From Volvariella volvacea V23 (Eukaryota > Basidiomycota > Agaricomycetes > Agaricales > Pluteaceae), in contig KB722740.1 of NCBI GenBank assembly GCA_000349905.1, forward strand, positions 659,133 to 723,132: a stretch of 64,000 nt of DNA, in the 5' to 3' direction. A program made the translations under genes and the position numbers. Position 1 is the first letter of the stretch. The number at the start of each line of letters is the position of its first letter. The notes under the pieces are model-generated. The model worked only from the letters and a program-made list of their open reading frames with translations, did no database searches and was not told the DNA's origin. Shown here piece after piece: positions 46,228 through 56,437 of the stretch.

Positions 46228-47974
46228 TCATAGTCGAGTTCGTTTCCCTTGTCTTCCCTTGGTCGGCCTCGCGCTTCCTTTTTCACGGCTGGCCTTCTTC
46301 ACCCCAGACTGCTCGAGATCTTCTGTGATGTCATCAGCGTGCACACTTGTGTTTTCGTCGTGTTCCGACTTTGGCAAGTTGCGAGCCCGTCTGGCACTCC
46401 CCCTCGTTACTCGTGTGGACGCTTCCTGCTCGCCGTTGGAAGATCCGTCCACGGACTCTCCGTCCCCGTCACCTTGAATATGAGCAGCTTTCTTGGGCTG
46501 GGGGCTTTCGACAGCCGTAGCAGCTGACAGGATTGATTGAGATCTTCGTTGTCCGGTGCCAACGAGCGTCTCAGCTGATGCTTGTGAGGTTGATCTATTT
46601 CGTGAATGCACCTGATTGGATGATGAAGGGTCCGGTACCGGTGCGGGGGAGGTGGAGGACGATCGAGACGCAGATGCCTCGGATGCGGCTGACGAGTGCT
46701 GTGCAGCCTTTCGCTTTTGATGTCGTGTCGTCATTCGAATGGGCTCATTTGGGTGGGTTGCACCTTCGAGGGATTGGGGCGAGACAACCTCGCTGCCTAC
46801 ACCGTTCATCTGTGGAGCAGGAGAGGGATCTCGCTTGTCCACATCGGCGGTGGCAAACGTTGTGCGGGGTTCATCGCTTTGCTTAGCGGATGTTTGCCGG
46901 GCGGGACTCTGTGCCCGCTTGGGTTTACTTCTCTTTGGAGGGGGAGGTTCGATGTCATCTTCGTCGTCGTCATTTAGGCCAAGTGAATCGCACAACCCGA
47001 CCTGGGTTGGCTTGCGCTTCCGCAGGGTAGGAATCCTGGATAGCGTATTGGACTTTGGTGGAACCAGAATCTGGTACCACGGTTTGTTCTCGTAGACCTG
47101 GCGCCAGGTAGAGCCATGATGACTAGCGAGAACGGACAAGTACTCCGGCGTGCCGTTCCATGCCACTTTGGAGCGAATCAGGGGGGGCTGATGCACTGAG
47201 AGAAAACGCATCTGAGGAAGACATGGATGAAAAAGGTCGGCAAAGAGACATACAGGAAATGCGGGTAACGACTTCTGCGGTCTGCACCTTGCGCTCGTCG
47301 CTCCAGAACAGCCAATGTGCAGGGTCCCCAGGATTATAAAAGACGTCAAGTGCAGCAAGCGTGAAAACGACTTCAGAGGGAGCATGTGGGAGTGACAGAG
47401 AACTCCTGGCTTGTGCGAGAAATGACTCTACGTCAGGATGGTTGGCGGCGAGCACGCTGTGATGGCCATCAGACCAGACACCTGGCTGGACCTCGATCTT
47501 GTCGGGGACTCTTGTCGAGTACCTGGTGGAGATGCGGTAGGTCGGCCTTGGGTCGAGGATAGCGAGAAGCGGTGTGCATGACTGCGTGGCGTCTTCTTGG
47601 GTGCAGTGCGTAGCACGAAGATTGGAGGTCGGGAACACGAGCGAGGTGGGAGGAGCAGGGGGGATGTCCCAAGGGGAGTCGATGGTGTGTCGTGAAGACG
47701 AAGCAATGCAAGTGTTGTACATGGTGGTGGAGATATGAGGAATGAGATGGACAGCAGAGGCGGGGTATGTAGATGGGATAGGCTTGTCGAGGAGGAGCGG
47801 GGGGATACTGGGGAGGGCGGAGGGAGCGGCAGAATAGGACTGGGAATGGGAAGGGCGGGAATGGGGAGGAGGAAAGAGATCTGGATGATACGGCGGGACC
47901 AAGTTGTTATATAACAGAAATGAGGCTTGTGTCAAAGCGCAGGTCCGCTTTTCGTCAGAGTCCACCACCACCAC
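46228..47974 (-). CDS. Uncharacterised 562-aa protein with basic nuclear tail
   Basis: Exon 1 47974-47254 and exon 2 47195-46228 are joined by a 58-nt intron that restores frame ('VVTRIS' to 'LHQPPLIRSKVAWNG'). The N-terminal half has a Pro/His-rich segment and an ordered block around 'RPTYRISTRYSTRVPDKIEVQPGVWSDG' to 'VVFTLAALDVFYNPGDPAHWLFWSDERK'. The second half begins 'EYLSVLASHHGSTWRQVYENKPWYQILVPP', then turns into a disordered Ser/Arg/Lys-rich tail with 'PPPKRSKPKRAQ', 'TTRHQKRKAAQ' and 'GRQGKRTRL', which would direct it to the nucleus. No family recognised. Confidence 0.7.
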
Positions 47975-49314
47975 ACACGACTATTTCCCTTTTCGTACCA
48001 AACACCCGTGCGAACTCTAATTCTGCCTCACTTCACCCGATCCTACACTTGTTCACACCCACTCTCCCCACTGTCCTGCTCGTGCTCCAGCAGCGCCCAG
48101 CCCCGTCGTCCTTTGTCCCGCGCAGGAGAAAACCCCCTCCCATGGCCGCTGCCAATAATCTCCAATCACATTGGTGCCCTAACCCTCCCAAACAGAGATC
48201 GCTTGGCAGATCAGCATCTTATCCGAGATCGTGTGTCACCCCGATCCGGTCAATTTCCAATTTCTGCTAATGCGCGCACTCTACCTCCCCCGCCATATTC
48301 AGTGCACATCCTCTGACGCAATGCACAAACTTTACGACTCCAAACGTGCCGCACATTTCAGTGCTCCATTGCTTTGATTCAATGGTGCCCAGCTCTCGTT
48401 GCTCATAATCAGTGTAACACCTATAGTCACACTCTTGTGGTAGATTACTGCAGTCAAATCAATTGCCTAGGACACCGTCTCCCCTTCCTCTATCGCCCGA
48501 TTCCACACTCGCAGATCCAAATCCGTGGCCTGGACCACCAGTAAAGCGCGCAACACCAGGTTTAAACGAAGAATGGGCACAGGGGTGTGTGCAGGGATGG
48601 CAGGTACAGGGAGCGAGGCCTAATTTTGACAAGGATTGGAATATAAAACCGCGGGTAGACAGAGACATATCAGCATCCATCCCGGGTAGAAATCAAAAGA
48701 CTGCGTGAAAACGGCGAACAGCAGCAAAGGCTCGCCCGCCATTCTCAGCGATGATTAGACACCCACGAATGCGCTTTCTAGGTAACCAATAACCATCACC
48801 GTCCCAAGGCGCTCTTTGGTCCATTCGTCCGAGAAGCTGTCAAGGCACAGCGTGACATCCACTATTACGGCCATGTTCTTGTCGAGCAAGAGCATCAGAC
48901 CAGTCACAGGATCATATGCAAGCATTCTGTCAACACCATGTCGGTTATACCCATTTCAGCCTTCTCGCTTCTGGGGCGAGTGGAACAAATATCACCAGCG
49001 TTCTTACCTTCCGGCCACGCGCAACTTTTTCCCTATCAAACTTTCATCTACTCTTATCAGCCTTGTAGGCACAGCGGAGTCCATCTGCAGTGGTATTTCA
49101 ATAAGCCTAACAGACAGGACAAAGGAGCCCAACATGTTATCCAGACACATTCAATCCAAGCAAGCGCAAACACCACTATCGGGCCGGGTAATGCCTCCGA
49201 CGACCGGTTTCCACGTCCATTCCCTGGCTTATGAGCATCTCATACAGCGGGGAGAGAATAGACTCTACTATGTATCTATAATACAACTACATCACAAAGA
49301 CACAGCATCCAGGG
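47975..49314. other. Intergenic region with weak plus-strand coding hints
   Basis: About 1.3 kb between two minus-strand genes. Plus-strand pieces look partly protein-like: an ATG at 48141 ('MAAANNLQS'), a segment at 48463-48600 ('DSTLADPNPWPGPPVKRATPG', 'LNEEWAQGCVQGWQ') and one at 48811-48900 ('FGPFVREAVKAQRDIHYYGHV', 'LVEQEHQ'). I could not join them into one frame with convincing introns, so no gene is called; a small spliced gene or a decayed one remains possible. Confidence 0.3.
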
Positions 49315-51027
49315 TCAGATATCAAACCTGCGCACAACAACACCGGATGCACCCGTCGTAATAATCCGCCGTTCATCAAACGCGATTAACCCTTGCACAT
49401 CTTCTGCTGTTCGTGCCGGATCTGGCGGCGCAACTTCTGCACTTCCACCTCCTTCAAGGTCCCAAACCCAGATACTCCCATTCGCACTCAAGCTAACACA
49501 ACGTCCATCAGCAACTGCAAGAGCAGCCGTCGGCCCTGTTTGGCCATAAAGATTACGAATAAATACCAGTTTCGGTGGAGGAGAGGCAATGGATGGCGAA
49601 GGAGGGGAGAACGACAATCGGTATAACTGCAAAGTCGAGGACGAATGCATCGACGATGTGGACCTGCTGTGTGGCAGGTCGGAGTCGCTCGCCGACGAGC
49701 TGAACATGGAAGGAGGTACATCCCCTGCTGCAAGCACCAGCCATTTCCCGTCCGTTTGAGCATCTGAAACGCGCAAAACCTTGCGGTCCCATTGCTCGCG
49801 CATTTGACGTAACTTGGTTACGTCGATCCAGCCTGCTGGAACATCTACACCTCGCACGGTCCGCGTGGCCACAACGGTCATCGGAACTGAAGGGCCAGGT
49901 GAAAAGGTAGGGCTAAACACAGATGACGAAGATCGAGTAGGCCATGAGTTCAAGGGCCCCACCGAACCAGTAATAATGAGCTCTGTGGCACCAACTGTCC
50001 AATGCTTTGGATAAACTGGCACAGCATATGCAAGCACGAGCTTGTATAGGCTTGGGGACAATGCAGAAAGCACGAGTGATGTAGGTGGAAATGATGTGAA
50101 TGACGACATTGTTTGTGTATGGGTGATTTTGTCAGACACATCGTAGAAGGAAAGTGAAAAAGATTGTGACAGTGTCACCAACAGCGGGTGGTGGTACACT
50201 GCTTGGATGATTGGTGAGGTTCGGCTAGATTTCCTTGACGGAATGTATCGTAAGCATTCCGTAATGGTATTCGGTTGGGTATGGTGTACAGTGTATATCG
50301 CATATTCACCGGAGGACAGAAAGCTCGCAAGTCGGAAGTGGCGCGGATGAGGCGGCGACTGATCTATAGCCAACGCCGTGATATGAACACCATCATCTGG
50401 GTGGGACGTTGGACATTCAATAACTTGGACTTCCCGCGAAGCACGATGCAGATGCACGCGAGGTCGTAGTGCAGGTTTTGCTGAAGCCATGATAGTAATT
50501 GAACCGGCAATGAGGATGTGTATATGGTGCGTATGCATGCCATGTTTGTCGTCTGCCTGGCCGTAGACCTGTTGTTCGGTCTTGCACCGTCCTGCAGCTA
50601 GATAAGGACAGCTGGTGCTTCCAAACATTTGATACACACCTCTTTGCCAATTAGAGCTGATACGAAACATATGTTTCCAGTCCTTGGACTCCACAGGTTC
50701 AGCTCTCCCAGGTAATGATTTAATTTCCAGACCGTCGGCTCGTCCAATGAAACCCCGAGAGCCCCTGAGCCTGGGTCTACCAAAGACCCGGAGAAAGAGT
50801 CTCCTCCAAAGCTCGTTATCCGTTGCAAGTCTGGCCCATTCCTTGTTGGTGGACTGAACTCTGCAAAGGTCTATCCACGACAGATGGGAGAATATGCATA
50901 GGATTAATTCGTCATATAACAGCGTTCCAAAACCAGTGTGTGGTCGCTCTGAGCTGGTATCGTCGGACAAGAGGTGTAAGCGCTTTGCCGGAGGATCAGA
51001 GGGATGCAATAGCCTGTGTTTCGACAT
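49315..51027 (-). CDS. F-box protein with C-terminal WD40-like repeats
   Basis: Single open frame of 570 aa. The F-box lies at residues about 35-80: 'LLYDELILCIFSHLSWIDLCRVQS', 'NKEWARLATDNELWRRLFLRVFG'. F-box proteins recruit substrates to SCF ubiquitin ligases. The rest has repeated beta-strand-rich segments ending in WD-like turns: 'ALAIDQSPPHPRHFRLASFLSSGEYAIYTV', 'PIIQAVYHHPLLVTLSQSFSLSFYDVSD', 'KWLVLAAGD', 'AALAVADGRCVSLSANGSIWVWDLEGGG', 'IAFDERRIITTGASGVVVRRFDI', consistent with a divergent beta-propeller. Target unknown. Divergent from the WDR83-like gene (122 bp). Confidence 0.85.
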   Translation of the reverse strand: MSKHRLLHPSDPPAKRLHLLSDDTSSERPHTGFGTLLYDELILCIFSHLSWIDLCRVQSTNKEWARLATDNELWRRLFLRVFGRPRLRGSRGFIGRADGLEIKSLPGRAEPVESKDWKHMFRISSNWQRGVYQMFGSTSCPYLAAGRCKTEQQVYGQADDKHGMHTHHIHILIAGSITIMASAKPALRPRVHLHRASREVQVIECPTSHPDDGVHITALAIDQSPPHPRHFRLASFLSSGEYAIYTVHHTQPNTITECLRYIPSRKSSRTSPIIQAVYHHPLLVTLSQSFSLSFYDVSDKITHTQTMSSFTSFPPTSLVLSALSPSLYKLVLAYAVPVYPKHWTVGATELIITGSVGPLNSWPTRSSSSVFSPTFSPGPSVPMTVVATRTVRGVDVPAGWIDVTKLRQMREQWDRKVLRVSDAQTDGKWLVLAAGDVPPSMFSSSASDSDLPHSRSTSSMHSSSTLQLYRLSFSPPSPSIASPPPKLVFIRNLYGQTGPTAALAVADGRCVSLSANGSIWVWDLEGGGSAEVAPPDPARTAEDVQGLIAFDERRIITTGASGVVVRRFDI

Positions 51028-51149
51028 TGTAAGCAGGACTGGAGACCGAGCAATCTGGGAGATGTGTCACGCCGTGTGACATAACCCTATTTGCCAGCGT
51101 CACTGTTGATCAATGCATTGACAGATGCCCGAGTCCCTCTTCCCCGGAA
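51028..51149. promoter_or_regulatory. 122-bp divergent promoter, F-box / WDR83-like
   Basis: Opposed start codons 122 bp apart, among the tightest pairs in the window. No TATA box seen; 'GTGACGCCGTGTGACAT'-like repeated TGTGAC/GTCAC words occur near 51063-51082. Confidence 0.45.
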
Positions 51150-52347
51150 ATGTCATCAAATGCTGGTCCTCAACCACTTTCCCGGTCGTTGCACGTAAAT
51201 CTTAGTGGCCACAAGGGCCCAGTGAATGTCGCCAGATATTCAAAAGGGAGCGCAAGGTATATTCTCTCTGGTGGTCAGGACAGGAGCATACGCCTCTGGA
51301 ACGCGGGCACGGGAGCAGAAATCAAGCCTTTCAATGCACATGGTTATGAAGTGCTTTCTATTACGGTGTAAGCGACCCAGTCCCGCATTCAGATAAATTG
51401 ATTATCTGTGACACCATGCCCAGTGCTCATGATAATGCCAAGTTTGCCTCGTCTGGTGGGGATCGCTCGGTCTTCGTATGGGATGTCGCCACCGGAGTAA
51501 CTACGAGAAGACTTGCGGGTCACATGGGTAAAATACATGTGGTAGAATTCAACGAAGATGCAAGTGTTGTTGCGAGTGGTTGAACCATCTTACTATTTCT
51601 CCAGGTGCTTTGTACTCACTCAAAGTTGCAGGTTCCTTCGACTCCACAATACGCTTATGGGATCTCAAGTTGGTGCAGCTTAACTGTAATTGATGTAGTA
51701 TCTCATTTTTCCAGGTCGCAATCTCGCCAACCTATACAGGTGTTGGAGGAAGCTCGAGATGCTGTACAGACCCTTCACTTGACACCGTTTTCGATCATTG
51801 CAGGGTCTATTGATGGTCACGTCCGCACCTATGACCTCCGGATGGGTATGCTGAGGTCGGATTTCATTGGTCGTACGTCTATATTGGCGTTGTCTGCTTC
51901 GTGGAATTAAAAGACCTTGACCAATCTAGAACCCGTCACGTCGGTCGTACCGACACAGGACCATCAAACATTGCTCGTTACTTCCCTCGATTCAAAGATT
52001 CGGTTGATGGACATGTCCACCGGGAAGATGTTAAATCAGTTTCAGGGTCACAGAAATGATTCTTACAGATGTCGCGGTTGCTTTGGGCATGGTGAAGCTT
52101 CCGTTATTATTGGAGACGAAAATGGGTTGATTTGGGCATGGGATTTACTGGACGTACGTGTTCAATAACAATCCAGGATCTAGCTGTTTGTAACGACTTT
52201 GAGTAGGCACACGTCCTTCCCCCTAACCCTCCCCCAAAAGTTCATCAGAAAGTCATAACCTGGACGGAGCATCACCCCGTCGACGCTTCTGAGTTGATTA
52301 CATCAAGTGCAGATGGTACGGTTAAGATTTGGCGACACCCCAGTTAG
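51150..52347 (+). CDS. WD40 repeat protein WDR83/MORG1 family
   Basis: Seven-bladed propeller of about 320 aa. Blades read 'LSGHKGPVNVARYSKG..YILSGGQDRSIRLWN', 'FNAHGYEVLSI', 'NAKFASSGGDRSVFVWDVATGVTTRRLAGHMGKIHVVEFNEDASVVASGSFDSTIRLWDLK' (across a splice), 'RDAVQTLHLTPFSIIAGSIDGHVRTYDLRMG', 'PVTSVVPTQDHQTLLVTSLDSKIRLMDMSTGKMLNQFQGH', 'GEASVIIGDENGLIWAWDLLD', and 'ITSSADGTVKIWRHPS'. The 'HGYEVL' after blade 1, 'RSVFVWDV' and 'YDLRMG' are characteristic of WDR83/MORG1, a scaffold for ERK signalling and a spliceosome component in animals. The start at 51150 is the first ATG. About five exons. (Segments are quoted in pieces from adjoining exons.). Confidence 0.9.
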
Positions 52348-52442
52348 GAAAACGACACAGGACATCAATACTTGGGACCATCGGTGCACTATCAAATGGC
52401 TAACTCACGAAAAAGGTCAAAAAGAAGATACGTTCTAATATG

Positions 52443-52941
52443 TCACCGTTTTGTTTGGTTTTGGGCCTCTGTTTGGGCGGTATAAGGATTTAATATGTAT
52501 ATGCTTCCATCGATATAACGGACCTCGACGTGTAGCATCTTCTAGTAATTGCGTGTCCACATGTTCAGCAGGTAATTGTACATAGCGTACGACCGAACCA
52601 CGAATGAAACAATTCTTCACTGCCATCTACGCGCAGGGGTTACACAATATAGGTACAGAAATCATGGGCCTCACCATGTGCGGATGCCGTGACTCATCGG
52701 ACACCTTTATGTTATCCAGTCGAATGTTTAAGAATCTATTCTGCGCATTGGTCATAGAGATAACCGAAGTTCAAAGTGCTACGGACTGATCAACTGATTT
52801 CAGAACGCCCGTAATTGATAGGTCATTCTTCAATTCTACTGTAACCTTCTGATCCGTGAGCGTTTTAAAGACGGAGAATATAAGCTATTCAAACAAGAGA
52901 TCAGTATGTTTCTACTGGGGATACCAGCGGATGCTCACCAT
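52443..52941 (-). CDS. LSM2: U6 snRNA-associated Sm-like protein LSm2
   Basis: Subunit of the LSm1-7 (mRNA decay) and LSm2-8 (U6 snRNA) rings. Exons 52941-52939 (just the start codon), 52884-52787, 52735-52675, 52626 to about 52533, and a short last exon ending at 52443. The protein reads 'MLIFSVFKTLTDQKVTVELK', 'NDLSITGVLKSVDQFLNIRLD' (Sm1), 'NIKVSDESRHPHMMAVKNCFIRGSVVRYVQLP' (Sm2, given across a splice), 'AEHVDTQLLEDATRREAQNQTKR'. It matches LSm2 over its entire length (about 95 aa). Easily missed because no exon is longer than 100 bp. Confidence 0.95.
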
Positions 52942-53799
52942 TGTTGCTCACTTGACAAGCGTGCGGGTAGTCCAGACGTCAAAGGTAATTTGTTTGGCAT
53001 CATCCTGAGTCGCAAATAAAAAATGACCCTGGCTATGTAGTGAGGATGTGCTTGCACAAGGAAGCAATCTTGGCTACGCCGATACGGCGCAGACAATGAA
53101 ATGTGCCTTCTACTGGGCGTCTTGATGACAAACGCTCTTACTGCGCGTGCATCTTTGAGAGCTCATCAGCCTGAGATTACGGTCAAGGTTCGGCCCAATA
53201 CCAATCTCGGTGGAGGAAATGGATTGAGTATCTATAAATTTACGAAAAGCGTACAAGAAATGACGGGATGCTGCCGTGCTGATATTTTCAGCACACGATA
53301 GATCTTTGTATTTTGTGATTGCTACACTAACCCTCTGGTATTTCGTATCCGAACGCTTTGCAAGGGTTGGATTTCATTAACCCCTTCTAACCCCTCTATT
53401 GAAAAATTGTGAGTATGAGGCGATGAAGGAAATTGCATGTCCAATAAAGTTGCGAAGTTTTCACTGCTTAAAATGCCAGAGGACAGGGCAACTGCACGTT
53501 GCATGTTGATGGTCATGCGGCAACCCTTTCCGGTTCCCTCATTGGAGATGATCATAATAGCTCAAGGGTATTGGAAACCTACTGAAGATGACATTAGCCG
53601 ACACAAGGATACTTTCGGCCATCATTAGGATTCTTGGGTGAATATCCTAGGAATCTAGCCCGGAAGCTATTGACATAGGCTTACATGAAGGCAGTGTGAG
53701 CCGGATCTTCAGTGTATCCAAGTTCAGAAACCAGTATAGTGAAGGCAAAAATGGCTGTAAAATGAGGATATAGTTTGCGTTGCTCTTGAGTTTACGAGA
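52942..53799. other. Intergenic, no gene seen
   Basis: LSM2 upstream region and spacer of about 850 bp with only short unsupported frames (60-80 codons) on both strands. Confidence 0.4.
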
Positions 53800-54750
53800 G
53801 GTAGTCGTATAGGCATACGCTCATCGGACATTGCTAGAAAGACCAAGAAACCGTCTCGAGCCAACGAACTTATTGATCGGGTAGTGGCCCATTCAGTGTG
53901 AAAGAGGTCAATTTGCTTGCTGAACGTGAGTACTTATGACATGACCTGAAAAACGACTCGGAGCCCTACGACCCTTCAAGTAGTCTGAGTGTGCGTAAAC
54001 AAAAATCCCAGTATGTGCACTCACGAAAGCAGGTTGACCACCATATCGGGTACTGTTAGCTTAGGCAGTTCCCAGTGAATTCTTGCGTAGAATTGTCACC
54101 GCAGCATTCGCCACACCTGCTAACAAATGTACAAAATAGCAAGAAACAGGGGATTCCGGTTGTGGGAAGCTTATACTTGGAAAAAGGGGCTGCCACGGCT
54201 GCCACGAACCATACTGCGCATTATCAAGGCTCAGCCTACTGCACCGAGCAGTGTATAGGCCACAGCTACTTGATACGCGAGCCAGGAGGAGGTACCGGAC
54301 ACTAAGGACGCCAGCAGTGATGACGTCCAGTCTATCTCGGTGATACAATTCAGTGCCATTGCCCAATTAAAAAGGGCAGGGGAACCCACCATGGACCACC
54401 ACACTAAGTGCCGACACACTGAGTATAAACACTTCACCACATCCAATTGAAAAGGGGACCTGGACCCAGCGATGAAAGGGCACGTGTTTTCGAGCTAGTG
54501 GGTGCACCTCCATATATATTTGGCTTCGTCCGAAAAAGACGTTACAGCTCCCAACTGCTGAACGTGAGGCCTACATCTGTGAACTGAAGCTCGCTTCTGA
54601 CGGGGCAATGACACAACTGACCCATACTCACAGGTGGCGCCATGCAGAGTGCTCGCACTGGCCAATGACTGATTTAACGAGCACTAACTGGACCAAATAG
54701 TTCTTAGCAACTTGAAGGGTGAGGTCAGAATATCGACCCGACAAGCAAGA
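53800..54750 (-). pseudogene. Possible degenerate DUF6533-like membrane protein gene
   Basis: Minus-strand fragments in the expected order: 'TSFSDEAKYIWR' near 54560, which resembles the DUF6533 signature (S/G-DE-x-x-Y/L-IW), hydrophobic pieces around 54250-54440 ('SLLASLVSGTSSWLAYQVAVAY'), and 'SLARDGFLVFLAMS' near 53860, resembling the late R-D-G-x-x-Y/F-x-L segment of the same family. DUF6533 proteins are multi-pass membrane proteins expanded in Agaricomycetes. In-frame stops interrupt the pieces (one falls within a dozen codons of the IW motif) and I could not splice an intact frame. Either a decayed copy or an intron-rich gene I failed to resolve. Boundaries are approximate. Confidence 0.3.
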
Positions 54751-55168
54751 CAAAGAAGGAGCAAGTAGATCCATGCACCACGGTGATCGTGTATATTCTT
54801 TTGCGTATTCCTGGATAGCCCATCCACCACATGCGTGGTCAGGCGAAAATATTAACCACCGCCCTACCCAGTGAACTGCTGTCTTGCCATGAGTACATAG
54901 TCATTGACATCCCAAAAATTGTATCTGTGTTTGATTAAGTGTCCAAAATGATATAGAGACGGCCCGGCTTTGGAATCGTTGGCATTCATCTCTGGATCGA
55001 ACGCAATTACCATCCCAAAGACATACAGAATCGGCGATGGATATATTGCACAGTGATGCGATTGACACATGTGAAACGGCGTAGAGAATAGCGGAAGATG
55101 AAAAGGGACATTGCTCGCATGTAGGCACATACAACCACCCCCAAGTGAGAACATAGAGTTTACATATC
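54751..55168. other. RPS8 3' UTR and spacer
   Basis: About 420 bp downstream of the RPS8 stop. Two overlapping minus-strand frames of 109 and 136 codons at 54864-55274 are shadows running out of the last RPS8 exon. Confidence 0.5.
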
Positions 55169-56078
55169 TCAAGCGTGTGCGTGCTTCTGCTTCCCTGAGC
55201 GGATTTTCCTGACATAAAACTAGGACACAAAATATATCAGTCGTGAAGCGAGTGTTACTAGAGGAAAGGACCAACCTCCAATTCCTGGCCTTCTAGGATG
55301 TAGCCATCAGCGCGACCAGATTGTCCAGGTCGGCTAGAAATGGCGGCATACAGACGACCGGCAGCGAATTGGCTCTCCAATAAGGGGTCGATTTTAGCAT
55401 CTAGGTGGGAATAAGTACTAGGATAGCAACGGTGCCACATATTTCTTACCCTTCTTCCTCTCATCGAGGTTGCGTTGAGCGTGGTTTGACAATTTTTTGG
55501 GTTCGGCGGCACCCTCACCGGCCGGCGCTTGGGCTTTGGACTTCTTTGAAACGGGTTGAGCATACTATGAAAGCATTAATCATGGGGAAATCCTCTGACT
55601 TATGACCAAACGTACGTGGGCTTCGTACCACTGTCTGAAGGGTGTGGCATCAACTTGAATGATGGCGCTCTTTACGAGGGTATTCGTTCGAACCAACTCG
55701 TTATTCGATGCGTTGTAGACCTAGATCAAATCGTAAAAACCCTCGATTCAGCGGTGTGATAATATAACACTTACCACACCAATAATCCTTGTCTTGCGGG
55801 TAACATGCTCCGAGGCCCATGCAAAGTTACCACTATCCAATCTCAACGCCCTGTACTTGACGTTTCCTCCACGGACCCTAACTGTGTGGATGCGTTTGGG
55901 GCCAAGTTTTGTGTTGGCAGGTTGACGGCCGAGCTCGAACTTTCGCTTCTTGCGGTAGGGTCTTGGGTGCGCACCCGTTGCTGAGTGTTTGTGACGGGAG
56001 CTGCGAGAGATACCTTAGAGTAGCAAACAGCATGTGAGCAGGCTAAACGAAATAGAAGTAGAGGGTGTACTGACCCAT
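55169..56078 (-). CDS. RPS8: 40S ribosomal protein S8 (eS8)
   Basis: Small-subunit ribosomal protein. Exon 1 is four bases (ATGG, 56078-56075); the next starts '[38 protein letters not shown]' (quoted over the exon), then '[20 protein letters not shown]', '[18 protein letters not shown]', '[35 protein letters not shown]' (two exons), a Lys/Ala-rich fungal linker '[16 protein letters not shown]', '[48 protein letters not shown]', and the last exon '[16 protein letters not shown]'. Full-length match (about 205 aa). Six exons. Such an early intron directly after the start codon is frequent in ribosomal protein genes. Confidence 0.96.
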
Positions 56079-56437
56079 GTCGGAAAGTCTTGAGGATAGG
56101 GAGCGCGAGTGTTGACAGGGTTTGTGATGATACTGCAATTAAGGTTCATCGTAGTTCGATCTCAGCTCCGGCATTTCCCGTTTAATGCAACCCTCTTTAA
56201 TCATACATCATGCATCACACCTATTAACTCTTTAAGTCGAAGGAAATTGGTATCTGATTGCAAGTCCATGCCAACACAAGCCATCTAGATAGTATTGAAT
56301 ACGATAGGTATACGAAATCAACGGTGTTCAACTTGGCACAAAGTGCTTTCACAAATAAAAGGCTACTAGTTCATATGCGACATGTCCATCAGCAGATCTA
56401 CGCATTATCCGGGGAGATACCAGAGATACCAAATAGA

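Noticed and set aside
54864..55274. 136-codon minus-strand frame downstream of the last RPS8 exons.
   Set aside because: It is 3' UTR plus an out-of-frame part of the RPS8 last exon; RPS8 already has its complete C-terminus at 55169.
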